Assembly (NCBI GenBank): GCA_963759055.1
Contig: CAVWYD010000009.1
Span: forward strand, 1 to 64,000
Direction of reading: 5' to 3'
DNA: 64,000 nt
Source of the DNA: Thiosocius sp963759055
GTDB lineage: Bacteria; Pseudomonadota; Gammaproteobacteria; Chromatiales; Chromatiaceae
Both the position numbers and the translations under genes were made by a program. Each line of letters begins with the position of its first letter. The stretch's first letter is position 1. A model generated the notes under the pieces. The model was given only the letters and a program-made list of their open reading frames with translations. It was not told where the DNA came from and did not search any database. Below, piece by piece: positions 11,801 to 22,826 of the stretch.

Positions 11801-14800
11801 AACCGTTGACCTGGGGAACGGCAGAAACGGTGTCTGGATCAACGGCGGCAGCGACAATCTGGTCGGTGGAACTGAGAGTGGTGCAGGCAACCTGATCTAT
11901 GGAAACGAGCGTAACGGTGTACTCGTCTCGAATGGCGATACCCGTCGGGAATACCATCCTGGGCAATGCGATCGCCGAAAATACCTGGATCGGGATCGAC
12001 CTCAGCAGCACCACCGATGGTGACGGTGTAACTAGCAACGACCCAAATGATGGGACGGATAAGTTTTCAGAATTTCCCGGTCATCACCCAGGCCGATCTG
12101 TCCGGCACCGATCTAACGCTGAGCGGCACGCTGGATACCGACGGGCTGAGCACCCAGTACCGGATCGAGTTTTTCGGTAATGCGTCAGGCACTGAAGATC
12201 CTACGAACGGCGAGGGTCGTTTCTATCTCGGTAGCACGACGGTTACCACGGACGGCAGCGGCGATGCGACGTTCTCCAACGTCACGCTGTCGGGGTGACT
12301 CTGGCCGCGGGTGATTCTGTCACCGCCACTGCTACCCGAATCGACGCCCCAGCCCAGGTCGGTGTCGATGATGCCCTGGCTTACGGCTCGACATCGGAGT
12401 TTGCTGCCAATGTTGCGATAAATCCGAGGCCCAGCCGCTCCAACTCAAGTCAGTAACACGGGGCTGACGGTTCCGAAGGTTCGACAACCCTCATCACCAA
12501 CGCTGAACTGCGCTACGACGATGCGAACCAGCCGGCTTCGTCTGTGGTTTATTCGATTACGACGAGCCCGGTCAACGGCCAACTCGAACTCACCACCAAT
12601 TCCGGATGTGGCGATCACGACATTCACGCAGGCGCAGGTCGATGCCAGCCAGGTCGTCTACGTCCACGACGGCAATGAAACACTATCGGACGGCTTCAGC
12701 TTTACCGTCGACGACGGACAGGGATTTTACGCCAGCGGGCCTACGCTGCTCGGCCTTACGGAGTTGACCAATATATCGAACGGCGTGGCGGACGAGAAGC
12801 ATCCGGCCTGGTCGCCCGATGGCACCCGGATCCTGTTTTTCAGGAACTTCGACATCTACGTGATGGACGCCGATGGCACCAACACGATTCAACTGACCAG
12901 CGACCCCGGCAGCGATTTTCAGGCCGCCTGGTCACCCGATGGCACGAAGATCGTGTTCGCATCGACGCGCGACGGCAATCACGAAATCTACGTGATGGAT
13001 GCCGACGGATCCAATCAGACCAGGCTTACCACCGCTGTCGGTGACGACAATGCCCCGGTCTGGTCGCCCGATGGGACCAAAATCGCCTTCAAGTCCGAGC
13101 GTGATGGTGACGGCGACAAGGAAATCTTCGTGATGGATGCAGACGGCTCGAATCAGACCCAGCTGACATTCAACACGGCCGTCGACGGAGGTCCCGAATG
13201 GTCGCCGGACGGGTCACAAATCGCCTTCCAGTCGACGCGTGACGGCGGCGACTACGAACTGTATGTGATGGACGCAGATGGCGCCAACCAGACCCGTCTC
13301 ACCAATGAAGCCGGCCTGGACGCCCTGCCAAGCTGGTCGCCCGATGGCTCGAAGATACTGTTCTATTCGTTCCGGGATGGCAATAACGAAATCTACATCA
13401 TGGATGCGAACGGTTCCAACCAGGTCCGCCTCACCGACAACCTCGACGACGACCAGGAACCGGTGTGGTCGCCGGACGGTTCCCGCGTCGCTTTCGTGAC
13501 CGATCGAGACGGCAACTATCAAATTTACACGGCAAGTGTGGCCTACGAAAACACCTTTGCGATAACCGTCACGCCGGTCAACGATGCCCCGGTAAACCTT
13601 CTTACGCCGCAGCCCGAGACGGTGGCCAGCAGCAGTATCGACGGCGTTACCGATATCCATGCGGCCGACCTCAATGGGGACGGTGACATAGACCTGGTTT
13701 CGTCCTCATACGGCGATGATCGCATCGTCTGGTACGAGAACGATGGCGCTGGCAATCTGACAGCGATCGATGTCGCGACCGGTGTCCTCGGGGCGAGGGA
13801 GGTGTTCGTCGCCGATGTCGATGGGGACGGCCACATGGACATCCTGTCGGCCGCCTACGAGCAGCAGTCGGTCGTCTGGTACGAGAACGAGGTGCCGGGC
13901 CTGTGGGTACACCGACCTTTACGGCGCACACCATCGCGCTGGGTGAGGGACAGGCCTCGACGGTATATGCGACCGACCTGGACAACGATGGTGATACCGA
14001 CGTGCTCGTCGGCTATCAGGATACCGACGAGGTCGTCTGGTACGAAAACGACGGCCTGAGCTTCACCCGCAATGTGATCACCAATTTGACCAACGGCGTG
14101 AAGTCTGTCGTCGCTGGAGACCTTGACGGCGACGGCGATGTGGATGTCGCCGCTGTGTCTTATGTGGGGGACACGGTCGACTGGTTCGAGAACGACGGTG
14201 CGGTCGATCCGGCGTTCAGTCGTCATTCGGTAACCACCACGCTGCTGGGCCAGATGTCGATGGAGATCGCGGATGTCGATGGTGATGGCAACGACGACCT
14301 GGTTGTGGCGTCCTACTTCGACGGCAAGATCGCCTGGTACCAGAACGATGGCAGCCCGGTGGTGCCAACGTTCTACCGAGAACATCGTGTCGACATCCGC
14401 CGCCGGGGCACGGGATGTTGAGGTTGCGGACCTGGATGGCGACGGCGATGCCGATATCGTCGCGGCCTCCTACACGGAGAATCAGTTCTCCTGGTACGAG
14501 AGCGACGGTGCGGCCTCGCCGTCGTTCGTTGAACGGGCCATCACGCTCGACGCTGGCGGTCCACGTGCGGTTGCCGTGGCCGACATGGACGGTGACCTGG
14601 ACCTGGACGTGGTCGGTGCCGCCTATACCAGCGACTCGGTCGGTTTCTTCGAAAATACCGACGGCAGCATGGGTATCCAGGTCACGGCTGAGGATACCCC
14701 GCTGACCTTCAACGCCGCCAACAACAATCTGATCTCGATCGGCGATGTGGACGCCGGTGCTTCTGAGATGAAGGTGCGCCTTGAGATCACCAACGGCACG

Positions 14801-17800
14801 CTTTCGCTGTCGGGCATTGCCGGACTGATCCTGGATGTCGGCACCGGTACCGATGACGCCATCGTCGAGTTCCGTGGAAGCCTCACGGATATCAACAATG
14901 CGCTGAACGGCATGGTATTCACGCCGACCCAGGACTATGTCGGTATCGCCAGCGTCCGCATAATCACGGATGACCAGGGCAACAGTGGTTCCGGTGGACC
15001 ACTTACCGATGACGACACCATCAACATAACGGTGACCCCGGTCAACGATGCCCCCATTGCAAAGCCAGATGGTGTCCATCTCTCCTTTGACGGGGATGAC
15101 TTTGTAGAGATAGCGGATCACGCCAGCCTGCAGATGACCAACAAGGTCACCATGGAGGCATGGATCAATCCCGCCGGGACGGGCACTGGCTCGCAGCTCA
15201 TTCTCAACAAGGAGGGTGAATACGAACTGGGGATCATTGCGGACACGGGCGAAATCCTGTTTGCGGTTGCCCAGTCTGATAACACGTGGGCCTGGCATTA
15301 CACCGGACAGTTCGTCACCCTGGGCGAATGGAGTCACGTTGCCGTTGCCTACGATGGTGTCGCGGGAGAGGCGAAAACCTATATCAATGGTGAGTTGGTC
15401 GATACTTTTTCCCAGTCCGGCGCTATCGGCGATGTGTATCCGGCCTTCAATGACCTGATGATCGGCGGGCGGGGCAATGATACGGCAGAACGTTTCGAGG
15501 GCCAGATTGATGAAGTACGCGTCTGGAGCACGACGCGCACGCTCGGTGACATTCAGTCCAGCAAGGATGGGCAGCTGACCGGTGCTGAGATCGGCCTGGT
15601 AGGAAACTGGCGACTCGACGAGGCCGCTGGTGGTGCGGTTATCGATCAGTCGGCATTCGGCAACGACGGCGTCCTGGGTGGCAGTGAAGGTGCCGCCGCG
15701 ACACCAAGCTATCAGGGGTATATCACCGACCAGAACACGGTGTTGAACATAGCGGCAATTGCCGGCGTTCTGGTAAACGATTCCGATATTGATCTCGATA
15801 CGCTCTCGGTCACCAACCTGGATACCACCGGGATGTTGGGTATGCTGACCTTGAACACAACAGACGGCAGCTTCGACTACGATCCGAACGGTGCCTTCGA
15901 CTACCTGGATGTGGGCGAACAGGCGACCGAGACATTTACCTACACCGCCAACGACGGATCGGTTGATTCGAATACCGTTACGGCAACCATTACGATAACG
16001 GGCGTCAACGATACGCCCACGACCTCTGGCATCGCGAATGTGACGGTCACGGAGGATGACCCGAACACCGTGGTCGACCTGTACGCCGCCTTTGCCGACG
16101 TCGAGGACCTGGATCCGGCGCTGACCTACAGGATTACCAACAACACCAATGCCGGGCTGTTTACCTCGACCAACATTGCGGGCGGCAATCCTGACCCTGG
16201 ACTATGCGCCGGATGCCAACGGCACGGCCGATATCACGGTCAGGGCAACGGATACCGGTGGCCTGTGGGTGTCGAGAGCACCTTCACGGTGACGGTCAAT
16301 CCGCAGAACGACACCCCGACCACGACGGGCCTTGCCGATGTCACGGTCACGGAAGATGATCCGAATACGGTGGTGGATCTGTACGCCGCCTTTGCCGATG
16401 TCGAGGACCTGGATCCGGCGCTGACCTACACGATCACCAACAACACCAATGCCGGGCTGTTTACCTCGACCAACATTGCGGGCGGCAACCTGACCCTGGA
16501 CTATGCGCCGGATGCCAACGGCACGGCCGATATCACGGTCAGGGCAACGGATACCGGTGGTCTGTGGGTGGAAAGCACCTTCACGGTCACGGTCAATCCG
16601 CAGAACGACACCCCGACCACGACGGGCCTTGCCGATGTCACGGTCACGGAAGATGATCCGAACACGGTGGTGGATCTGTACGCCGCCTTTGCCGATGTCG
16701 AGGACCTGGACCCGGCGCTGACCTACACGATCACCAACAACACCAATGCCGGGCTGTTTACCTCGACCAACATTGCGGGCGGCAACCTGACCCTGGACTA
16801 TGCGCCGGATGCCAACGGCACGGCGGATATCACGGTCAGGGCAACGGATACCGGTGGTCTGTGGGTGGAAAGCACCTTCACGGTCACGGTCAATCCGGCC
16901 AACGATACGCCGACGACGTCTGGCATCGCGAATGTGACGGTCACGGAGGATGATCCGAACACGGTGGTGGATCTGTACGCCGCCTTTGCCGATGTCGAGG
17001 ACCTGGACCCGGCGCTGACCTACACGATCACCAACAACACCAATGCCGGCCTGTTTACCTCGACCAACATTGCGGGCGGCAACCTGACCCTGGACTATGC
17101 GCCGGATGCCAACGGCAGCGCCGACATCACCGTGCGCGCCACCGATACCGGTGGCCTGTGGGTCGAGAGCACCTTCACGGTCACGGTGAATCCGGCACCC
17201 GATGCGCCCGTGATCGGCGGCGTGAACACGGGCGCCGTGACCGAAGACGTCGATCCCGACCTGGATACCCTGCTGGAAGCAGCAGGCGCACTGACCATCG
17301 CGGACCCCGATGCGGGTGAATCGAACTTCGTTGCTGGCAGCATAGCCGGGTCCCACGGCAATCTCATCATCGATGCCTCCGGCAACTGGGACTACGAGGC
17401 GGACAATACGCAGGCCTCTATCCAGCAGCTGGATGCCGGCGAGAGCGTCGACGATGTCCTGACCGTCACCACCGCTGACGGCACCAACCACAACGTCACC
17501 GTGACCATCAATGGCAGCGAAGACGCCCCGGTGATCGGCGGCGTGATGGCAGGCGCGGTGGTCGAGGACGGCATCCTGGTTGCCAATGGCACGCTGAGCA
17601 TCACGGATGTCGATACCTCGGACAATCCGGTCAGCTTCCCGGATGAGGCCAGTGTGCCGGGTGACAACGGCTATGGCGACTTCCAGCTCGCCGGGGGCAG
17701 CTGGAGCTATACATTGAACAACGGCCATGCCGCGGTCCAGGCCCTGGGGGCCGGCGGCAGCCTCGCCGATACCCATACCTTCACAGCATCCGACGGTTCG

Positions 17801-18586
17801 ACCCAGCTTGTCAGCATTACGATCGCCGGTGCCGCAGAGGCGGTGCCGCCGCCGGCCGTCGAGCCCCCGCCGCCACCCGGGCCGACCCCTGAACCCCCGC
17901 CGATCGAGCCACCACCGGCGCCTGAAGGTCGGATCGAACCTCCGGTGGAAGAGGAACCGGATCCGGAAGAGCCGCCGCCCGCAGGCAGGACGGACCCCAC
18001 TGCCGGTGAGCCCGAAACGGGCGAACCGTCAGGATACGGCCAGAATCCCGCAGTGCTCGAGCCGCTGGAGCCGAGTGAGATCCTCCTCAGCGTCATCAAC
18101 GATGCGCGGCCGAACGACGCCTCGGGCATTCAAAAATCGACAACCGCTGCCGCTAAGCCTGACGTGGAGGCGGCGCAGACATTCCTGCAGGAATTGAAAT
18201 CCTTCTGGCAGGATGACAGCACGTCGGCGAGCGTCGAAATGTCAGAGGCCCGTTTCAGCCAGGAGTTCTGGAATGGGCTGGACAAGATGGCGAACGACCT
18301 GGACGAGTCGGTCGAGGAGCAGGAGAGGAAGATGCAGCTCAGCGCCGAGGCTGCGGCGGGTGTAGGGATCAGTCTGACGGCCGGATTCGTCAGCTGGGCC
18401 CTGCGCGCGGGCTCGATGGCCGCGAGTTTCCTGGCTGCGATGCCGACCTGGCGGCATTTCGACCCGATGCCGGTCCTGGCGGAGGACAAAGGGCGAAAGG
18501 ATAAGGCCGTTCGTGACGCGGAAGACGATGAATCGCCGGATGGCGCCGACAAAGACACGAGCGTCGATGACCTGTTCGAGCGCTAG
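8806..18586 (+). CDS. giant LEPR-XLL / DUF4347 surface protein (~3,260 aa; module A, gene 4), many frameshifts
   Basis: Multidomain adhesin-like protein. Order by base position: LEPR-XLL motif (SLEPRILLSAD, ~8862); DUF4347 (~9170-9640, HLISHGSDG, DILIYGCDLAA); a beta domain shared with module B (~9640-10480); CSLREA-type motif (KISLREAMEAAN); right-handed beta-helix repeats (~10740-12030, NTIQGNYIGTDVTG); six TolB/PD40 blades (~12750-13540, WSPDGTKI); FG-GAP/VCBS repeats (~13640-14660, DLDGDGD); LamG-like domain (~15070-15720); cadherin-like units including four near-identical 99-aa repeats; two VCBS domains; a Pro-rich linker; and a C-terminal domain with a hydrophobic stretch (TAGFVSWALRAGS, FDPMPVLA). 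There is no Sec signal. The frame breaks at least ten times (near 10700, 11490, 11940, 12070, 12300, 12450, 12600, 13905, 14385). GTG 8806 gives a typical Lys-rich N-terminus if a shift near 8840 is accepted; in-frame GTG 8736 is the alternative. Confidence 0.83.
16012..17200 (+). repeat. four near-identical ~297-bp cadherin-like units inside the giant gene
   Basis: The units begin at about 16012, 16312, 16609 and 16906, each coding for TVTEDDPNTVVDLYAAFADV and FTSTNIAGGNLTLDYAPDAN. Spacing is 300, 297 and 297 bases. Unit 1 has an extra T near 16190 (GGCAATCCTG against GGCAACCTG) and two extra bases near 16270 (GTGGGTGTCGAG against GTGGGTCGAG). About 25 residues are therefore read in the wrong frame before the frame is restored. 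Confidence 0.9.
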
Positions 18587-18630
18587 TTTGGCGCTGGACC
18601 GGATTAACCTGGAGTTTAGGGAAAAGTAGT

Positions 18631-21600
18631 TTGCCCAACGTATCGCCCATTATCCGTCTTTCCATTGGACTGATCCTGCTTACGGTCAGCCTGCTGCTCG
18701 TGGGCGACATGCTGGGTCTCACCCCGGACCCAAAGCGGGCGGAGCTCGCGGCACGCAAAGCCATCGCGGAGGCACTGGCGGTGCAGGTGTCGCAGGACCT
18801 TGCCGAGGGGCGCATCGACTCGGTTAGCGAGACGGTCGTTGCCCTGCAGGAACGCAACGAAAACGTGCTTTCGGTTGGATTGAGGGCAGCCGACGGCAGG
18901 CTGCTGGCCATGGCGGGCGATCACCTGCAGCATTGGGAACCCCCGGGCGACGATAAATCGACTTCATCCCACATCCAGGTTCCGATCCACGGAGAAACCG
19001 GCCGCTGGGGCGTCATGGAGGTCAGTTTCCAGCCTTTCGACAGCATGGTTTTCATGTTCTTGCGCGGGGGCTCGATAGCGAGCGTAATCCTGTTTATTGC
19101 GGTAGCCGGCTTCGGCGCCTACTGGATATTCCTCAAGCGCGCCCTGAATGAACTCGACCCGAGCGCGGTGGTGCCCGATCGGGTGCGTGCCGCACTGGAT
19201 GTACTGGCCGAGGGGCTGGTCATACTCGACAAGGGCGGCCGCGTCGTTCTTGCAAACAAAGAATTCGAGCGAAAATTCGGGCAGGTTTCGGAAGGCCTCT
19301 TGGGTACCGAGTTGTCTGCACTGGACTGGCGTTTGCCCGATGGGGTGGATGAAAAGGTCAGGTCTGATCTGCCGTGGAAGCCGGTCTTGGATGGCGGCGA
19401 GGTGCCGCCCTCGAAACAGCTCAAACTGCGCACAGCGTTAAAGGAACTGATCAGCTTCGCGATCAATGTGGCGCCGATAAAGTCGCCGGACGGATCGGTA
19501 CGCGGCGCGGTCGTGACCTTTGATGATGTTACCGAGCTGGAGCGTAAGAATACCGATCTCGAGGGTGCGCTCGGTCGACTCAAACAGAGCCAGCGGGAGA
19601 TCTCGCGTCAGAATCGCGAGTTGCAGGTTCTGGCGACCCGCGACGCATTGACCGGTTCACTCAACCGCAGATCTTTGTTCGATGGTCTGGCGACCCTGCT
19701 GGGAGAGGCGGCGGCGGAGGGTGAGCCCATCAGCTGCATCATGGCCGATATCGATCACTTCAAATCGATCAACGACCGTTTCGGGCACGCGACCGGGGAC
19801 AAGGTGATCAAGTTGATGGCCGGCATCCTCACTGATACCGCGCGCGCCGAAGACCTGGTTGGTCGTTACGGTGGAGAGGAGTTCTGTGTCGTTCTGCCCG
19901 GCGCGACCGAGGCTGAAGCGGCCGAAGTCGCCGAGCGTATGCGCGAGGCCATCCATGACGGTAAGAGTGCAAGATTCACCAGTTCGCTTCGCATATCGGC
20001 CAGTTTCGGTGTGTCCACCGATACCAGTGGGAAAATAACCCCGGGTTCGCTGGTCGATCTCGCGGACAAGGCCCTGTATGTCGCCAAGGAATCGGGTCGC
20101 AACCGTGTCGTGCGCTGGTCCGAGGCGAAAGAACACACGGGCTTGGTAGAGGGAGAGCAGAGCCCGGCATCTGCAGAGCCCGCTGCAGCCAGTGTGCGGG
20201 AGACAACCTCAAGTCAGCCGGCTGTCGATGTTGTCGATGCAGTTGAACAGCAACGGCTGCGCGACCGAATCGTCGAGCTCGAACTCATGGTACGTGAAAC
20301 CTCGGTCAACAGCGCCAAGGGGACCGATGAGACCACCGGTCTGCCGAACCGGGTTGTGTTGATGGACAGAATCACCCAGGGCCTCGAGCGCGGTCGACGT
20401 TTCGGTACCCGCCTCGCCGTCCTGTTTATCGACATCGATACCTTGCAGGTGATACGGAATACGCATGGCACTGTCGCAGCGGAGAAGTTTCTGAAACTTG
20501 CCGCAATGCGGATCAAGAAGACCCTGCGCGCATCCGATACGGTTGCGATCGACGAGGACCGCAATATCGGCGTCAGCGTCTCGCGCGTCGGTGGCGGCGA
20601 GTTCGTGGTTCTGCTGACGGATATGAAAGACGAAGAGTCCACGACCTGGATTTCGCAGCGCATGTTTGCCGCGATGCGTGAGCCGATGCAGCTTGAAGGG
20701 CATGAAGTGGTGCTGGATACGCGCATCGGTGTCAGTCTGTATCCAGCCGACTCCGAGGATCCCGAAACCCTGCTCGCAAATGCCGGTGCCGCCCTGCGCG
20801 AAGCCAAGGCCGCGGCCGGGCGCGATGTCTGCCTGTTTTTCAGCAGCGAAATGAATGCACGTTCCGGTGAGCAATTGCGCGTAGAGGGCCATCTGCACCG
20901 GGCGGTTGAGCGCAATGAGCTGTTCCTCGAATACCAGCCTTTGGTCGACATGCGAAGTGGACGAATTGCAGGTTTTGAGGCGCTTTTGCGCTGGCGTCAC
21001 CCGGAACTGGGTCTGGTGCGCCCGGACCGTTTCATCCCGATGGCCGAGCATGCCGGTCTGATGGACGATATCGGTGACTGGGTTTTACAGAACGCCTGCC
21101 AGCAGCTCAAGGCGTGGCACGATGCCGGATACGAAAAGCTGATGATGGCGATCAATTTTTCTGCCGTGCAGCTGCGCCGGTCGGACCTGCCCGAGCGGGT
21201 GGTTGCAATGATCGAGAGTGTGGGTGTCAGGCCGGGCTCGTTGACGGTGGAGATCACGGAGTCGGCACTGGTGCAGAATCTGGAAAAGGCGGCATCGATC
21301 GTGGATGGCCTCAACGAGGCCGGTCTGCGCGTGGCGCTGGATGACTTCGGGACCGGTTATTCCTCGCTGAGTTACCTGAAACGCTTCCCGATCGACGTGG
21401 TTAAGATCGACCGTTCTTTCATACGTGATTTCCCCTCGCATACCCACGATACGGCGATCGTGAGTGCCGTGATTGCGATGGCGCACAGCCTGGGCCTGCA
21501 GGTGGTGGCCGAGGGCGTGGAGAACAGTCGCCAGTTGCAGGTGCTGCAGAATCTGCAATGCGATGAGATTCAGGGCTACCTGTTCAGTAGGCCGGTATCC

Positions 21601-21753
21601 CGTGAACAGGCAACCGCATTGCTGGCCAGTCCGGCAGACATCCGTCGCCTGGTTCGTGCCGCCAGCCAGGCCGGTCTGACCGCCGCGCAGGACGTGGATT
21701 CGGTCGTCGCGGGTGTGCTCAACGAGCCGCCACCGCGCAAGGTTGCCGGTTAG
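18631..21753 (+). CDS. membrane PAS-GGDEF-GGDEF-EAL protein (module A, gene 5)
   Basis: 1,040 residues, intact. TTG 18631 is the likely start (GGAG and AGGGA 8-18 bases upstream) and keeps the first membrane helix (IIRLSIGLILLTVSLLLVG). A periplasmic domain (~30-140), second helix (~145-165) and PAS domain (~185-300) follow. The first GGDEF domain carries GGEEF at ~414-418 and DIDHFKSINDRFGH, so it should make c-di-GMP. The second is degenerate (GGGEF, ~655). The EAL domain keeps FEALLRWRHP (~782) and DDFGTGYSSLSYLKRF (~904), so it may hydrolyse c-di-GMP. Residues 1-300 align along their whole length with the module B histidine kinase at 36148, with outputs exchanged. The gene lies 44 bases after the giant gene, so it probably reads out or controls display of that protein (inference). 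Confidence 0.93.
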   Translation: MPNVSPIIRLSIGLILLTVSLLLVGDMLGLTPDPKRAELAARKAIAEALAVQVSQDLAEGRIDSVSETVVALQERNENVLSVGLRAADGRLLAMAGDHLQHWEPPGDDKSTSSHIQVPIHGETGRWGVMEVSFQPFDSMVFMFLRGGSIASVILFIAVAGFGAYWIFLKRALNELDPSAVVPDRVRAALDVLAEGLVILDKGGRVVLANKEFERKFGQVSEGLLGTELSALDWRLPDGVDEKVRSDLPWKPVLDGGEVPPSKQLKLRTALKELISFAINVAPIKSPDGSVRGAVVTFDDVTELERKNTDLEGALGRLKQSQREISRQNRELQVLATRDALTGSLNRRSLFDGLATLLGEAAAEGEPISCIMADIDHFKSINDRFGHATGDKVIKLMAGILTDTARAEDLVGRYGGEEFCVVLPGATEAEAAEVAERMREAIHDGKSARFTSSLRISASFGVSTDTSGKITPGSLVDLADKALYVAKESGRNRVVRWSEAKEHTGLVEGEQSPASAEPAAASVRETTSSQPAVDVVDAVEQQRLRDRIVELELMVRETSVNSAKGTDETTGLPNRVVLMDRITQGLERGRRFGTRLAVLFIDIDTLQVIRNTHGTVAAEKFLKLAAMRIKKTLRASDTVAIDEDRNIGVSVSRVGGGEFVVLLTDMKDEESTTWISQRMFAAMREPMQLEGHEVVLDTRIGVSLYPADSEDPETLLANAGAALREAKAAAGRDVCLFFSSEMNARSGEQLRVEGHLHRAVERNELFLEYQPLVDMRSGRIAGFEALLRWRHPELGLVRPDRFIPMAEHAGLMDDIGDWVLQNACQQLKAWHDAGYEKLMMAINFSAVQLRRSDLPERVVAMIESVGVRPGSLTVEITESALVQNLEKAASIVDGLNEAGLRVALDDFGTGYSSLSYLKRFPIDVVKIDRSFIRDFPSHTHDTAIVSAVIAMAHSLGLQVVAEGVENSRQLQVLQNLQCDEIQGYLFSRPVSREQATALLASPADIRRLVRAASQAGLTAAQDVDSVVAGVLNEPPPRKVAG

Positions 21754-21763
21754 CTCTTTTCTC

Positions 21764-21812
21764 GTAGGGCAGGCTGTGCCTGCCGAAACACGTCGGGCGC
21801 AGCCCGACAGGT
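21764..21812. repeat. dispersed palindromic repeat (copy 2), possible bidirectional terminator
   Basis: Two hairpins, GGCAGGC-TGT-GCCTGCC and GTCGGGC-GCA-GCCCGAC, lie between the convergent ends of the GGDEF-EAL gene (21753) and the HDOD gene (21828). Confidence 0.65.
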
Positions 21813-21827
21813 ATTTCCTGAGGATTC

Positions 21828-22700
21828 TCAGGCCGCGGCATTCAGCAGCACGTGGGCGATATCCTCGGTCAATGCCTGGGCTTCCTGGTCGATCTCCTCC
21901 AGCTTGGCGATCGACAGATCGGTGATATCCCAGGCGTCGTTGTTCAGCCGGGGCACCAGTTCGTTCAGGCTCTTTCCATCGGCCCGGGCAGCAGCCAACT
22001 GGGTGGCTATATGCAGGATTCCGGCCTCGAGCGGGAAGTCCTGCGCAGCAGACGGTCGGGTGTGGCCCCGTATCGGTGCCACCAGCTCGGGTGGTAGCTG
22101 CCAGGAGGAAAACAGCTTTGCGCTGAGCTGCGCATAATCGAACCCCATGCGTGCACGCTGCAGGGATGCGATGTCTTTACCAAGCGTGCGGGCGTCTTCA
22201 AGGATCGCTCGCATCTGTTGCGGCAACTCCTGGCAAAGGATCAGGGTGCCCACCGGGGCAAGCAGACCGCCCACGAACAAGCGCTCACTGTCGAGGATGC
22301 CGCATTGGTCGGCGAGCAGCTTTGCGGCCGAGGCGCCGAACAGGCCCGAACGCCAGAAAGCCCGCCGCTCTATAAGATCGGACGAAAACCCGTCAAACGC
22401 ATGAATTACCGCGGTGGCCAGGACGAGATCGTGTATCTGCTGCGTACCGAGCAGGCCCACCGCGCGCGAGACCGTGGCGATGGTGCCCGGGCGGCCATAG
22501 AAGGCGCTGTTGGCTATGCGCAGCAGGCGAGCGGACAGGGCTGGATCGGTGGAGAGGGCGTCGGCCACATTCGCATGTGAAGAGGTTGGGTCGACCAGGA
22601 TGTTTTTGATCTGCAGATAGATGTCGGGGAGGGTGGTGAGTTCGCGTGCTCGCGCCACCAGGTCCGCTGCAGTTACCTGCACCTCTGGATCTTGTGTCAT
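21828..22700 (-). CDS. HDOD domain protein
   Basis: 290 residues with one HDOD domain: LPDIYLQIKNILVDP, LSARLLRIANSAFYG, TVSRAVGLLGTQQIHDLVLA and WRSGLFGASAAKLLADQ, then FVGGLLAPVGTLI in place of the GLLHDIG motif of catalytic HD-GYP proteins. HDOD domains lack the HD metal site and act as scaffolds in signalling or as post-transcriptional regulators. The gene lies between the two LEPR-XLL modules in reverse orientation. It is divergent from module B, so the promoters for both lie around 22700-22827. No output domain is fused. Confidence 0.9.
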   Translation of the reverse strand: MTQDPEVQVTAADLVARARELTTLPDIYLQIKNILVDPTSSHANVADALSTDPALSARLLRIANSAFYGRPGTIATVSRAVGLLGTQQIHDLVLATAVIHAFDGFSSDLIERRAFWRSGLFGASAAKLLADQCGILDSERLFVGGLLAPVGTLILCQELPQQMRAILEDARTLGKDIASLQRARMGFDYAQLSAKLFSSWQLPPELVAPIRGHTRPSAAQDFPLEAGILHIATQLAAARADGKSLNELVPRLNNDAWDITDLSIAKLEEIDQEAQALTEDIAHVLLNAAA

Positions 22701-22826
22701 TTGACTGCCTTGGCTGGCTCGTCAGCCGGTCTGTCTCAAGAACGTAATTCGTTAGCCGATATTCTAGTTCATGCAGGCCCGTCGTTGTTGTTCGACGGCG
22801 GGGTTTCCGTTGTCCTGGGGAATGGC

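Noticed and set aside
13640..14660. DGDGD-rich repeats as RTX or dockerin sites
   Set aside because: The pattern is A-D-L-D-G-D-G-D-x-D-(V/I) with ~60-residue spacing, as in FG-GAP/VCBS propellers. No GGxGxDxxx nonapeptide rows are seen, so a classical RTX type I signal is not supported.
14216..15337. 373-residue minus-strand open frame
   Set aside because: Shadow of the FG-GAP and LamG-like part of the first giant gene; no family motifs.
16012..17200. Regularly spaced direct repeats that could be mistaken for a CRISPR array
   Set aside because: Units are ~297 bp, nearly identical throughout and coding in one frame; there are no short repeats with unique spacers.
16202..17776. 524-residue open frame on the minus strand
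   Set aside because: It is the antisense of the four cadherin-like repeats and repeats itself with the same period; the codon bias and domains support the plus strand.
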